64,000 bases of DNA from Daphnia pulex (lineage: Eukaryota > Arthropoda > Branchiopoda > Diplostraca > Daphniidae): contig NC_060018.1 of NCBI RefSeq assembly GCF_021134715.1, positions 7,023,501 to 7,087,500 on the forward strand. The letters are read 5' to 3'. Positions 39,640 to 52,362 of this stretch are shown one piece after another. Position numbers and translations under genes: made by a program. Under the pieces are notes generated by a model. It was not told the DNA's origin. It did not search any database and saw only the letters and a program-made list of their open reading frames with translations. Each line of letters starts with the position of its first letter. The first letter of the stretch is position 1.

Positions 39640-41575
39640 GGGAAAATTATGATTCCTTTACAAAACGGAATACTCGCATCAACGGCAGTGATCGCAATCG
39701 TGGAGGCTGGAAATGTTAAGACTGCATCCGAGAATGCACTAGCAGAGCTGAGAAAGTCGGACGAAGAATAACACAAACAAATTTTCTTTCTCCAAGTCTC
39801 GAGGAAACATGGCCGGCCGATAGCTGTCAAATACAGCAGTAAGGAAGAAAGGAAGATATAATATACAGGAAGAAGGTTGAATATTTGGAAAATGACCTGG
39901 CTAAAGTATTGAGAGATCAGGAAAACATTGACTAAAACGCGAATTTTACCGTGAATCGGACAAGGAACACTCAGCCGCACAGGCCAAACGATTCGGGGGT
40001 TATCCACAATACGATTATTCTAGAGCTGGACCGTCTTGCGGCTATCAGGAAGGATATAAGCCTAGAGGGTGATGAGGTTATTCCTGAGGAGGGAGACAAA
40101 CGAAGGTAAAAAAAGAAAGGAAATTTTATTTGTGCGGAGCAACGGATCATTTTGTCAGTAATTGTCCCAAAAACACCCACAAGGGGTAATTAATTTTGAC
40201 TGATTCAATACAATGGCCATTACACTTTTTAATTTCGCGATCTCAAATCGAGTTTTATTTATCATTAGCCACAAACAAATACAATTTTTTTTACAGGAAT
40301 TCAGATGAGATTATTGAATCTAAAGACGAAAAGAGACGGTTCGAATAAGAAGAAACTTTGCTGGGACGGGTCAAGATGTGTAAATCTGAGCATAAAGGAA
40401 CAAAAGGTTACGCTCCAGCCTGCACTTCCAGCGATTATTGTAATTGACACGAGAACAAAACTACCAAATAACTTATGATCTAAAGGCGGCGGCGGCCTTT
40501 CAGCATATCAAAATCCACCCATCTCAAACAAAATATCTCGGCGCAGCCATACCAAAGCCGAACGGCGAGATTCCATATCTAATCTTCCTCAATCTTTCCT
40601 TTGGACTCTCCTCTGCTGTCCACTGTATAACAAAGATCCTTAAACCGGCCAACGCTTTTTTACACGAGAAAGCAATGCGTCATTCAATCTATTTAGACGA
40701 CGGCAGAGTAACAGCAGTTTCACAACGCCAAACAGAAGAGCATATCGTATTTGCTTACGACATTTTGCAAAAGTCAGAATTCATTATTGAAGCCAAGAAA
40801 TCTGATCAAGAAGGTGACGCAAGTCAATCGAAAGAGAACTTGGGCTTCATCATTGACACCGGCAACATGGCGGTACGACTTGAAGAAACAAAAAAACAAA
40901 AACAGCTCAGCTTACAACAAGTAAACAAAACGATTGAATATGGGTCAAAGTTTATTTCAGACAGGGATCTCGCTTAAATCGCTAAAATAACTGAATCTCG
41001 CCAGCACAATTGAAAAAATTGTAGCCACGGAACCAGCTATATAACAAGTTTTTGTCATGGCCGGCTGGCCGCAAGAGCAACGTATATTGATTTGGACAAG
41101 GCCGTTGAGGAAAGAGGATGGGGCAGGCGCTTAGTTATGAGTGAAGAGTCCATAAGCGGGATGAAATTCTTTGTCTAGAATTACTACAAATTTGACAATT
41201 AACCGATCGGCAGCCAAAGAAATATCAGTTGTGTCAATCATCGGTCCTCGAAACCCTTTCACGAAGCAAAGCTCCGTTGCCAACCATGCTAGCACAAATG
41301 AAGAAAATATTTTTGCCAGTGAATCCTCCAGTTTTTATACTTGCGCTTTCTCTATCAAAGGCGAACATCTCTATTTGCGGGGCGTGCTGAGTGAGATAGA
41401 ACGCGAATCGTCATGTGGACATAGGGAACTACTAGCAGTCGCGAGGACTCTAGAATACTACGAACGGACCGGCGTGTCTACTAACAAAGCATCAACTATC
41501 TACTGGCTAACAGACAGCCAAAACATGGCCATTTTCCAGACAAAAAGGATCAGGAAAAAGACATATCTAAAGTGA
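39640..41575 (+). mobile_element. DIRS-type retroelement remnant (gag, RT, RNase H)
   Basis: The gag part has a helical segment (AIVEAGNVKTASENALAELR), SRKHGRPIAVKY, and an ending whose intact form in copy C shows a CYLCGATDHFVRNC knuckle. From 40444 the RT reads ITYDLKAA, QHIKIHPSQTKYLG, LNLSFGLSSAVHCITKILKP and YLDDG (catalytic region); the FGLSSA motif is typical of DIRS elements. RNase H follows at about 41330-41560 (SSCGHRELLAVARTLEYY, IYWLTDSQNMAIF). A GCG expansion in copy A (ITYDLKAAAAFQHI) is a small local insertion. No tyrosine recombinase is visible. Frame breaks make it inactive. Confidence 0.65.
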
Positions 41576-42279
41576 AATGTTTAGGATAATTATTTGTGCC
41601 AACGACCCAACATTACAATCATTCCGATTCACCTTTCACGCAATGAAATACGGTGAAAAAATCACCCCCAACTTCTTTTTGGATTTCTTCCAAAGCACGC
41701 CGGTACATCCTTTGAACTAGACACAGTCAAGGTGAAGAATTTCCATCAGGCACGTTTGACCGTCTACGGAGATAGCTCCATTACTTTCAATCATTCAGTA
41801 ATGGAGCAATCCAAAAAATTCGTCCTTCTCAAGTACATAAACAGTCTTTGTGTGGACAAGTTTATGACTTGGTAAGTTATTATATTCAAATTTTTTAATA
41901 TTATTGAAATAATAATTTTTTATTTGAATAATTAATAGGGCGTGCCTGCCAGGAACTTCGTTTGATGTCTACAAAATACGGATAGAAAAAGAAATGAGGA
42001 TCAATGGCTACTACCATCTTCAGATTGTTGTGCGGGTCTTGGATGAGTTGTTACCAACCATGAGATGTGACATCACCCCGAAAAGTAAACTTTATCGGGG
42101 TGAGCAATACATTTGCCAGCTTAAAATTTTCATCAAAGGAAGCTGTGAGCATTCATGTTGTGTTCTTTGGGAAAATATCGCATTATTAATTTATATAAAT
42201 TTCTGTTCTAGTGTACCAAGAGATGAAGGAGGTTAAAACGAAACAGCTGGCGAAAGTTAAAGCATACATGAAGATGGCC
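41576..42279 (+). pseudogene. Unknown fragment at the right end of copy A
   Basis: Blocks such as LLKYINSLCVDKFMTW (before GTAAGT at 41871) and MRINGYYHLQIVVRVLDELL (after an AG) look like two exons with an intron of about 60 bp. They recur in copy C with a few substitutions. No family is recognised. It may be a captured host gene. Confidence 0.4.
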
Positions 42280-42321
42280 GAACATGGAAGATGGAAGATG
42301 GCAGAACTAGCTTAAAGTTTC

Positions 42322-42504
42322 TTACGGGGCGACGAAAGCAATTTCTTGGCCCGTTGTCCACACATTAGGATTCCGGGAGATGAGCAACGGCCGTAATGGG
42401 CCCTTTGAGGCCGCCACTTCCACGGACAATACCGCCAACTGCTCTACGAGCCCTATAAATGAGCGAAGCTCCATTATGTTGGCCGGCCGGGGAAAATCCG
42501 AGAT
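42322..42504 (-). mobile_element. Ty3/gypsy RT thumb fragment
   Basis: A 61-codon minus-strand frame ISDFPRPANIMELRSFIGLV continues with EVAASKGPLRPLLISRNPNVW. This is the RT connection region of Ty3/gypsy polyproteins (P-x-N-x-x-ELRSF-x-GL, then PLRPLL and a terminal W). Only this piece is present. Confidence 0.6.
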
Positions 42505-43119
42505 GGCCTTTTTGTCTAGGGAAAATTACATATATTACATATTCGTCCATCCCGCTGTGCCATCCTGCCGAGGCGTATAGCAACAACTTACTGACTCGCC
42601 GACGACAGACTACCAAAAACCTAGAAGATGCAACCATTTTTAATTTTCCCTCTAACCGTAATCCTTCAAACCGTAAGTACGCCTAATATGATTCGATTTC
42701 TATTTATTTAATTAAAGTTATTTTAGAAAGATTAAACAGAAAAATAAAAGCTTTAATATTGCGAAACTTTATTTATTGTATATGAAAGTATACAAATCCA
42801 ATGCACAGATACAATGAGCAACGAGACAAACCAAAAGACAGCTCTTCCAAGCTAAGTGGTTCACGGGAAATCTAAAGGTAAAATTAAGTTAATTGATAAA
42901 TGCTATAATTTGTTTATTTTATATTTATTTTTACTCCGGCTGAATTTCAGTAAAAAAAAATTGTTTCCAAACAGTTTTTGTGATAAAATTATCACAGCAA
43001 TCTAAAAGAAAATGTTAGAAATTAATTTCTAGTTTAATTCATTAAGTCAAGCGTAAAACATAGACAAACGTTCCTTGTATGATAACTATCCATGAAATTT
43101 TTTCCCATTTTAATTATCA
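42505..43119. other. AT-rich spacer
   Basis: No supported feature. Confidence 0.4.
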
Positions 43120-43550
43120 GTGAAAGAAAACGAAGCAATTTTGAACAAATTATCACAAAAAAATGGATACAAGATTGTTGATGCCGGAGTCTTGGAAGAA
43201 GTAAACGTCATCACTGAAGAACAAGGAGTCAATTGCATAAACCCAGGACATCAGTGTTCCGTTTCTACAGTTAAAAAGGAAAACTTCTTCTGTGATACCC
43301 ACATCGGTAATACAACAAGATCTCAACGCTAATGATGGATAGTCACGAGCTGGTGACTTTAAAATAAATGACTTCCTTAGACGTTTGGCTGAGCAAGCTG
43401 CATGTCCTTACTACCTTATGGATGGTAACGGAAAAATCCATTGCAACTGCAAAGGAAATTCTTCGACTGTTTTCGTCCAAGAGAAATCTTATTGGCGATG
43501 CGCCAAAAAATATTGTTGCAATGGGAAATGTTGTTTATTCATTCCAATAA
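43120..43550 (+). CDS. Cys-rich exon pair, GRF-like zinc finger
   Basis: After an AG at about 43118 a frame reads ENEAILNKLSQKNGYKIVD and continues Cys-rich (CINPGHQCS). A second frame from about 43368 reads FLRRLAEQAACPYYLMDGNG, then a Cys cluster HCNCKGNSS, YWRCAKKYCCNGKCCLFIP. The spacing C-x-C, an aromatic-R-C, then GKC-x-LF resembles GRF-type zinc ribbons. The two frames do not join cleanly. Function unknown. Confidence 0.35.
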
Positions 43551-43908
43551 AAATTAATAATTTTTCCCTAGGGCTCGACAACCTTATCGCTCGCCGTGTG
43601 CCTTCTTTTCCATGTGTGCTTTTTTGCCCAATTTATTCCACCCCACCTCACGTAATTATATTCCAAAGCTCGCATCACTAACTAACATCCACGCAAGACC
43701 TATTGGCTGCTCCCTTTGGAATGTTCTCGCTTTTCTTTTACTTTGTGCGACTTTTGGAGAGCGTGAAACATTAGTTTTTGATTTTTTTTTGTTCTCCGTT
43801 TTTGTCCTGGAAAACTAGTTAAGACAAGTGCAGTCCAGTCATGCTCGACTCTGGCTCAGTGTCATGACGGTCTTGTTTCCCATGTTAAATATTTTTTTGA
43901 CAAAGTCC

Positions 43909-44083
43909 GACCTAAGGACCAGCATTGCCAGTTCTAGAAAAAACATTTTATTGATTTGGGTCCCTGGTGGTCGAAATTAGAAAAGGATCAAGACAGCAGA
44001 CGACTGTCGTCATGGAAACATAATTTTACGGCACTTTCATCAAAACGTCGTTTCTAAGAACTGGAAATGCTGGTCTTTAGGTC
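43909..44083. mobile_element. 175-bp inverted-repeat element
   Basis: GACCTAAGGACCAGCATTGC at the left is matched in reverse complement at the right end over 32-33 bp with few mismatches. There is no clear target duplication. Probably a small MITE. Confidence 0.5.
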
Positions 44084-44384
44084 CAGTTCAAAAAAAATAT
44101 GGCAACTTTTAGTAGGGGTACACTGGTCTTCACTGGTCTTCACTTCTTGCTGTAGGGGCTTATGGAGCGATGTCCCTCCTTCTTCTAATCCTCCGTGGCC
44201 TTGCCAATGAGCCAAAATCAGTGTCGCTCTTACTTTCACATTTAAGGCGCTCGACAGCTTCCGGTGTCCCGCAATACCAAACAAAGGATAAAACGAAAGA
44301 ATTTTACATAGTGACAAAACAGTGAAAACAACAAATCAGAATTGAACTTCATCAAGAGTGTCAACTTACAGTCAACAGCTTGAC

Positions 44385-44742
44385 GAAGTAATAAATGAGG
44401 AAAGCGCCGCAGTCCTGAGAATCTACCAACTGCGTATGAACTCTGACACCCTTAGCCCACACAGGTTCGTACAGCTTGGCGGTTTCTTGCTTGGGTTTGC
44501 GCCGTAGTTCTCTACAAATAAATCTTGTTAGATTTTGGATGAGGTGCTTCTGCTTGCTGTCATTTGCAATGGAGTTGTAAACACGCAACGTCACGCTGAT
44601 GTAAATGGAACTCAAACCATTAAAAAACACTTTATAATACATTAACATTTTAACCCACCACGTAGACTTTTCGTCATTCTACGTGAACAAGCGTCCAATG
44701 GTTATCGGCGCAGATAAGAATTAATACATTGGAGTAGTTCAT
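44385..44742 (-). pseudogene. C48 (Ulp1-like) peptidase fragment
   Basis: The first block, MNYSNVLILICADNHWTLVH, contains the His-Trp pattern of the Ulp1/SENP catalytic His. A second block ends with VDSQDCGAFLIYYFVKLL, where DCG is the catalytic Cys context. Between them a helical segment (HLIQNLTRFICRELRRK) occupies the expected place. A stop after VHVE and a frame change separate the blocks. Such domains occur in SUMO proteases and in some DNA transposons. Neighbouring minus-strand exons may belong to the same locus. Confidence 0.45.
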
Positions 44743-45157
44743 CAGTCGTTTATCGTTGGACGCACCTTTGACACCAACCAGGACCAGGCAGGGTTCCATC
44801 CAATTGTTCCTGTACGCGGAAAACGGAAGGGGTGGACAAAAAAGGGAAACAATGAAATTATCAGTTCAGACAGAGTCACACTCCCACATTTAAATAAAAC
44901 TGAAAGACATACCTTTCTAATTTGGTGATAAACAAAGCCGAGTAGAAGAAAGAATTTGGAAGAGATATAGGAAAAATAAGAATAGTCAACCAGGCTAAAA
45001 ACGACCCAAAAAATGAAAGATACACAAACAAAATCAGATTCCGTTGAACAAACCAAAGGCAACTGAGAAAAAGAACCTGATGTCGTTGAACGGGTTGCCC
45101 CTTGCCAATAATTGAATTTCGGACAGCAATAACCGAATGTTGACAGTACAGTATTTG

Positions 45158-45956
45158 TCAATTTCGACGACCATATTTGGACTCGTCGCTTCCCGTTTGC
45201 CCTAATCCATGTTGAAACAATCTATCAATGCTGGATGCTCGTCCGCTAACAAGCAAACCTCCTTGGAAACGCGAGTTTTGTCCGGTTAGTAAGATAATGT
45301 CGAGGCAGCCTCTTAGTCGTCTAACACGTAAGCCGAAATTCCTGTTGAGGGCATCCAGGTTCAGCGGCGTCGCTTGCCCAATAATCAATGTCAGAATCTA
45401 GGTAACAAAGAAAAATTTAATGAAAGGGGTTACTATCTGTTTCTTGATAATAAAAATTTACCACTATGACCCGCATGTGCGACGTCAGTGTTTACTTTCC
45501 CACCAGTGTACACTTCGTAAGCTGATGAGCATGTTAACAAGTCAAACTTCTCTCGCACTGCAGTGTATTCTGTCTTACACGTGCACTTGGGCTTATGGGC
45601 GAAACGCTCCAACTGTGACACACACATGATAGCCTCGGTGCAATTGGGACCCGTTTTTACAACCATATGAAACGCACTGGGGTAGATCAAAACTAAATGA
45701 CCCGGTTCCTGCTTGATGCAGTGAAAAGGTATAGGAGGTCGGCCACCTTAAGCACATGTGGCATGACCAAGCAGTTCTTGTGACTAGCCATATAAAAGCG
45801 GAAAAAAGAAAATAACTAGAATCAGTAAGCAAAAAGCATTTCATGTAGAAGACTCAGGTCACTCACCATTGAAAGTTGGGGAATTTCTTATACTCGACTG
45901 GGTACAGCTTTTTGAGCATTTGCAGAAGACGTGTGGCGTACCGTTCAGGAACACCT
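45158..45956 (-). other. Unassigned exon-like blocks
   Basis: Minus-strand blocks with moderate coding character: LNLDALNRNFGLRVRRLRGC (near 45300), TGPNCTEAIMCVSQLERFAH with further Cys (45433-45690), and an exon VPERYATRLLQMLKKLYPVE between an acceptor at 45953 and a GTGAGT donor at 45868. They may be exons of one unknown gene, possibly the one that contributes the C48 fragment. No family is recognised. Confidence 0.3.
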
Positions 45957-46525
45957 GTAATCCAAACATAGAAATGAATAACACAATTAAGTGAAATAAT
46001 GGGGAATTTCAGCAAATAATTGTTTTGTAATACTTACAAATTACACGATCCAATACTTTGGTAAGCCGCTGTGAAGATAGTAGGCACTGGCCAAGTTCAA
46101 ATTTTCAACGTGTATCTCGGTGAAGCTCTGAGCCGGCCCTACTAACAATTGACAGACATTTATTTCCGGTATCTTTGCTCTAGGGTTTTTGAGTTATGGA
46201 AGAAATGTCGCACTGAAGTTTGGAAGACTTCTAGTAAATGGGTTTGGGGTATGGCCATGGGAAAATTCCAAACATTAAACAACAAAAAAACACGATGGCA
46301 ATGGGAAAAACCCAAAACATTAAACAAAATTAAACACACAAAAGGATAAGAAAAAAAAACAAACTTTTGAACATGATTTCGATGACAGTCACACCATTAA
46401 AAGAATGTAATTTAAGCATACCAAGAGTTTTCGTCCTCGTGAAACACCGTGATGTCTTTATTAACGACATATTCGGGAATCGGTTTATTCGGCACATCTC
46501 CGGTTTAAACCGATCACATCTCCGT
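45957..46525. other. Spacer before copy B
   Basis: Contains A-rich low-complexity sequence with two near-repeats of CATTAAACAA around 46273-46325. No gene. Confidence 0.4.
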
Positions 46526-49500
46526 CGAACAATTGGAAATTTTCCGGGAAAAAAGAATTGGAACCATAAGTGGCAAATCCTGCTTTATTCAGCGAAGGCT
46601 TAACGCCTCTCCTAATGAATTGATCAAGCGACACACGAGAGATCATCTTTGCGGAATTTTATCTCACTTTTTTTTCGTACTCTTGCCTCTGTGGCATTAC
46701 TGATGGCTTCAATAGGTGTTTTAAGAGATAAAAAGTGTTCCATTGTCGGGGATAGAATGTTCAGCATTCCACCGCTGTAATGCGAGTGGGTATCATACTC
46801 CTTACTCACAAATTCACAGAAAATTCCGAGTTTGGAAACAGTTGGCCTGTAGGTAACGATGTCATGATCTCTCACAGCTAGTCAGACCAAAATAAAAAAA
46901 AATAAGGTTGACTTTTATTTACAATGTAAGGCATTGACAAAAAAATAAACAATTTACTCACGGACATTTGCTTATCGGTCGCCCTTTGCTTTTACCCCTT
47001 CTGGATTCCAACCACTACTTGTGAATGGGACAGTTCCTGTACCCGTGGCCTTCAACGTTACAGAATATACACTGTAGCTCTAACTACCGCTTCTTGGCCG
47101 AAGGGAATCTTAAGCGTTATTTCGCCTGAATTCTTTGGTTAGTTGTCCGCCTTTATGGGTGATTTCGTTTAGCACTAGGCCTGCGTTGATAAGCTTTACG
47201 ATATGTTTTTGACGATGATTTCGCAGCCTTCTTAGCTCATTTAAAAAAACGTGAACGAAAAAACAAAAAAAGTAAGGAATAAGTAGAGATTGAGAGAGGC
47301 TTTATTTGAATTTTTTAAATTGTTTTATAGTTATCGTTGGTCGTAGGGGATCTGCGACTCGACTTAGCGTTCACGTTCTCCGGCGACTTCACACGAGCAA
47401 GCAATCGCTCACTTGTCCATTTTACACGTTGTCAATCTTGTAGAAATTGAAACGACATCAGCCAAGGAGTGGTAAGTTAGTAGTGATGATGAGACGTGCT
47501 AGACCGACTGGTGCCCGCAAATTAAGTTGTAACATGAAAAATGAAAAAAAAAATTAAACGGCAACCGATAACCACTTAACTATCCACCAGTTGTTTTAGG
47601 TCAGCAAGTAGGTACTCAACAATTTGGGGTCTTGGCGGTCGAGGTTTAAACATTCAAAACAGAAAGGTAACCCAATGTTGTCTGTAAGCTAATCAACTCA
47701 GGGGCCCAATCGTTCGTCGTACACACACACACACATATATATAGACACAAAAATAAGAACAAACATTCGAGGGTTATTCATACCATTCCGTCTTTGAACT
47801 CGACGATGGGAGCTTTGGACCATCCATCATTTGCGATAGACTGGATGGGTACTCAAGCCACCAAGCAAAGCTCATCCTTCACCATGGTATCTCGTCTGCC
47901 CCACGTCCACCCTCGAATTCTGGCACTTTGCAACTATTTCAGACTTGATGGTAAACAGACGTGGCTCGAGTAGACAGCAAGTTGATGGGGTCATGGAAGC
48001 CTTGGTATTGCTGCGACAACTGATGCTAAACTAAGGAATGCTCCTTATTCCTCACCAGAACAAAAACGTCGGCTTATCGCCTCATGACATTTATGTTTTT
48101 TTGTTCGTTAGTTTTTTGGAACAAAGAGTTAAGCCTGTATTTTGGAGACATTGAAGAGGGTCTTCTTATCTATCGAACATGATAATCAACCTTGATCTTG
48201 CTTAAAAAATATAAAGAAAAGAAAAGAATTGAGCTAGAAGCAGGACGGGACAAAGCTGAGTTGGTAGAAATTCTTCTAAAGTAAGTAGAGTTTTATCAAA
48301 AATGGATTTGATTTCTTGGTTAAACCTAGGCGTTTAACAAGTTCGGTTCTCATTTTTTATTATTTTTCAAATAGGTACAACAAATCTAAACGTGACCTCT
48401 TTAAAGCCAAGAAAAAGGTCCAGCAGCTGTAAATCCGTTATAATCAGCTCAAAGCGTTATCAACTAAAAAGCGACATGGCCAGAGCAAATCAGGAAAACA
48501 AGGTAATTTCCCTAGTCCCAATTAATATTTGTGAGTATAATATAATTTTTTAAAATTATAGGATGTCATCTCATAGAGTGACAAGTTGAAAGAGAAAGTG
48601 CCACTATATCAGAAACAACTTAAGGAACAATTATTGGCTTATAAGCAACAATTTTGTCTAGATTAATCCTCTTTACAGCCTGAAATATACTCTAACTTGA
48701 TTAAACAGGTTGAAGATTTGGAAGACCAGCTAGAAGAGCAACGAAGTACAGCTGGCGCTCATAACCAAGAACTTATTACAGCTTGTAATAATCTGTCTGA
48801 ATCGGTGTTGGCTAATTCACACATGACTGTATTATGTTGGAAACGTGCAATGGCTACTCCATATGATATGAAAAATCACATTTTTCTTGTCTTGACAGAA
48901 CCGCATTGCTGAAATGGAACAAAATTTGGAAACCGAGCACCAAATGCAAGCATCAGCTCTGCAGGTTGCTGAAGCCGTTCACTTTCCATGCATTAGGGAG
49001 AAATAACACGTTTTCTCGAAGAAATGGTCATTCAGGAGCAAAATTACCAGAATTTGATGGATAGTCGTAAAACGGCACTCGACAAGAAGTTATTGGTACT
49101 CAGTAAGCTGGTTGCAGACGAAGAAACCCGGTAGGTTAATCATTCCACGAGATACTTTTAACTCGTTTTAATGAATGAATGTACTCATGACCATTGTGCA
49201 ATTCTAAAAACAGATTGGAAGTGACGCCATCACCCTGAATCACACAAAATGCTCCTCCCTCGAAGAGATTTAATTTTTTTCTTTAGATAATTTGTAATTT
49301 GTCCTGAAAATTTGTCGTCAATTTGCAGAAGGAGGTATCGTTGAATGCATGCGGTTCACGAGACCCTGAAAGACCGAACTGTTTACCAATTTCATCGGCA
49401 ATCAAATTGGCTCCCGGAGGGACTGTGTCTATTTGGTCCTCATGTATGCAGCTGTAATTAGTTTGCATTGGTTTGAAACAAAACATGCAAAATTGAGGCG

Positions 49501-51971
49501 TTGGTTACAAACAAAGCACTTATTTACAATTGATATCAGGATGATAATCTGGCAATGCACTTCTTCTCAAGTGGTAATCAAGAACAACAACATTCATTTC
49601 ATACTCGGCAAACTGCCCGCAAAATTTGGATTTTACTGACTAGCAGATACCAACAGAATTCCACAGAAAGGAAACTGTATCTTGTACAACAGTTTCTAAA
49701 CTACAAGCTAAAACCTGAACTCTCCATAAGAGCTCACATTGAGTCTATCAAGCTCATTGCCCAAAAAATTCGAGCAGCTGGTATTGCCATGGACGATGAG
49801 AAATCTGTAGAAAGATTCTCACCACTCTTCCAGGAAGTTAGATGTTCATGTGAGAGCTGTCCGATTGCTGATAGGACTTTAGAAAACTTAACCTCAAGAG
49901 TCGTAAGAGAAGAGGAACGACTAAATCTTATAAATGGGGGACACAGCTCTGCTGACCAGGCTTTCTTTGGCGAACACGAAACTTAATCCATTGATTGGAG
50001 GCTTAGTCAAGGACGACCAAAAAATCAAGCCAATGCCTAACGAGGCTCATTGCGTTTGGTGGTTTGTCCAATTTGGAAAACAACAGAATTTATCACGTAG
50101 GCCTGTCCTCAAAGAGGTCGAGGAGGCAACACTCTATGCACCCGAAACGAACCCGGGCTGCTGAAAAATAAACGCCCTCGCGATTTTGGACGCTGCAGCC
50201 ACTGCAACAGTTTTGGTCATGAAGTACAGAACTGTAATTTCAAGAACACTGAAGCAGTACACTGTGGTTACTGTGATAAGTACGGCCACGAAGAGAAATA
50301 ATGCTTAATAAAACAGAGAGATGAACTGAATACAACTCGCCCTAGAAGACTGCCGGATTAATGGCCTCACAGCATGCTTCTCAACAGAAAATCGTTCCAG
50401 AACCGACATTTTTTGATATTTTTGTGCATCCAGTCATATGACTGATCAACAATGGATGCTGCGTTACTTCACACCATTCGATACTGACTCAAGGTGGATC
50501 AACGGGATTGGTAGAACTCAAGCTGCTGTCCTTGGCAAAGAAAATATACACATCGTAACATCAGTCAACGGTGTCAGTAAGAAATGCACTATCAGCGACG
50601 TTCTCTATACTCCCTCTATCGGCATCAATCTATTCGCTGTTGGAGTATTTACTGCAGGAGGAAGTGAGGTACACTTTACCGAGTCACGTGCATTCATTGA
50701 AAGTGGAGATGGAGCACTCGAAATGACGGCCACCTGAATTAACAAAAAGCTCTATATACCGTCTCGATATCACTGTTCCTCGAGACAATGAATCATTTAT
50801 TGCTTATCCATTTCAGAGATCTCATCAGGACTGGCATTAATCCATTGGTCACATCAGCTACAGAAAAATCATGGCAAAAAGATGGCCAATAAAAAGGCTG
50901 TGCCCATGAACTGCCAATAGGATCTCAACCCCCAACCACACCTTGCCACGACTGCGCCCCGGGCACCTACTTAGCATAACTTACAACACCAAATCTCACC
51001 GCTGGCTACATGAGAGCCATAAGTCTTTTATTCACTAGTCAGCAACAAATCAATCAACCAGTTGCACGTATATCAGAAACGAAATGCCCAATGAGGGCTG
51101 GTTTGTTGACAACTCTTTCTTAATTGTTTCTTCTAGGTTTCACATGATATATCATCCATCACTGGATGGGTAAGTTTTGTCAAATAAAGTTATAATTTTT
51201 AAACCTAGGTTGAAGTTGAACCCAACGTCGTTGGCAAATTGTAAGCTGCATTTCTATAGTCATGAGCTAAGGTGCATGTTGGAAATCATGAGTTCATAAA
51301 CAGTTTTTACCTGTTGATAGTCAGGAACTGTGCTGCATATGGGAAGTCATGAGCTCCATTACAATTGCCTGTTCACAGTCAGGAATTGAGCTGCATGTTA
51401 TAGTCATGAGACAAGATGTAGATTGACAGCCATGGGTCCAAACACAGCTGCCTGTTGACAACCAGGTCGCAAAAAAAGACAAATTCAATCATATGAATGC
51501 GACGAATCATTAATTTGACACACACGAATAACAATAACAAATATATTATTTAAAAATATTGTGTTAGCCAAACAGAAAGAACTTGTAATTAGTTCTTCTT
51601 CTATTTGATTTATTATAGCAACTGGAAGCATTGGGGAAATTATGATTCCTTTACAAAACGGAATACTCGCATAAACGGCAGTGATCACAACCATGGAGGC
51701 AGGAAATATTAAGACTGCATCCGAGAATGCACTATCAGAGCTGAGAAAGTCGAACGAAGAATCACGCAAACAAATTTTCTTTCTCCAAGTCTGGAGGAAA
51801 CATGGCCGGCTGATAGCTGTTAAATACAGCAGGAAGGAAGAAGGGAAGATATAATATACAGAAAGAAGGTTGAATATTTGGAAAATGACCTGGCCAAAGT
51901 ATTGGAAGACCAGGAAAAGATCGACTAAAAACGCGAAAGTGACCGTGAATCGGCCAAGGAACGCTCAATTT
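46526..51971. repeat. Composite duplicated unit, copy B (left part)
   Basis: Matches copy A from 34591 to about 39973. It includes the captured host exons, the coiled-coil fragment (48196-49136), the copia remnant (about 49540-51000) and the start of the DIRS gag (51620-51971). It keeps about 50 bp near 47190-47240 that copy A lacks. The second CCHC knuckle here still has His (DKYGHEEK), so each copy has its own lesions. Confidence 0.8.
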
Positions 51972-51974
51972 CAG

Positions 51975-52362
51975 GTATTGTTGGCAAAGTTAACCAATGA
52001 TCCGACTTACATCATTTCCATCAGAACATTCTGGGATTCCTGTGTCAATCAACACAAGACACCTAAGGGACTTTTGTTTATCAGTCGATGGGGATCACTG
52101 TGCCATACATCCAATATTGCTTAAATTTGTCTACAGGTGAAATTCAAGCATATTTTCCTTTTTTTAAGCGGCACCTAATTTTTTGTGGTTTTCATTTGTT
52201 GGTTTCTAATATAGGCAGCTGACCTCAACATCAATTCGTTAACTTATCACAAATTTGCTCAGCAACAGATCCATTACGCCTTTGGGACACCGGGAACACT
52301 GGTCGGAGCTTTGTCTGTGGTTTTGGAACCAATCCTCCCTTTAGAGCACATCACCGTTCCAG
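51975..52362 (+). pseudogene. GH9 endoglucanase fragment (two exons and intron)
   Basis: 51975-52136 (162 nt) matches GH9 exon 12509-12670 and is the same length. 52215-52362 matches exon 12292-12431 but is 8 nt longer. The intron and splice sites are preserved, so this is a genomic copy, in the opposite orientation about 40 kb away. It has its own stop (TAA for Tyr near the end of the first exon) and the frameshift. At the site of the TGA in the main gene it has TCA (Ser). Confidence 0.85.

Larger units (their letters stand above)
34591..42279. repeat. Composite duplicated unit, copy A (7.7 kb)
   Basis: Starts at CGAACAATTGGAAATTTTCC and ends at AAGATGGCC. It matches 46526-51971 followed by 58411-60692. 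Contents in order: minus-strand host-gene remnants, plus-strand coiled-coil remnant, copia gag-protease-integrase start, degenerate minisatellite, DIRS gag-RT-RNase H, and an unknown fragment. The shared in-frame stops show that decay preceded duplication in at least the coiled-coil part. Confidence 0.8.
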
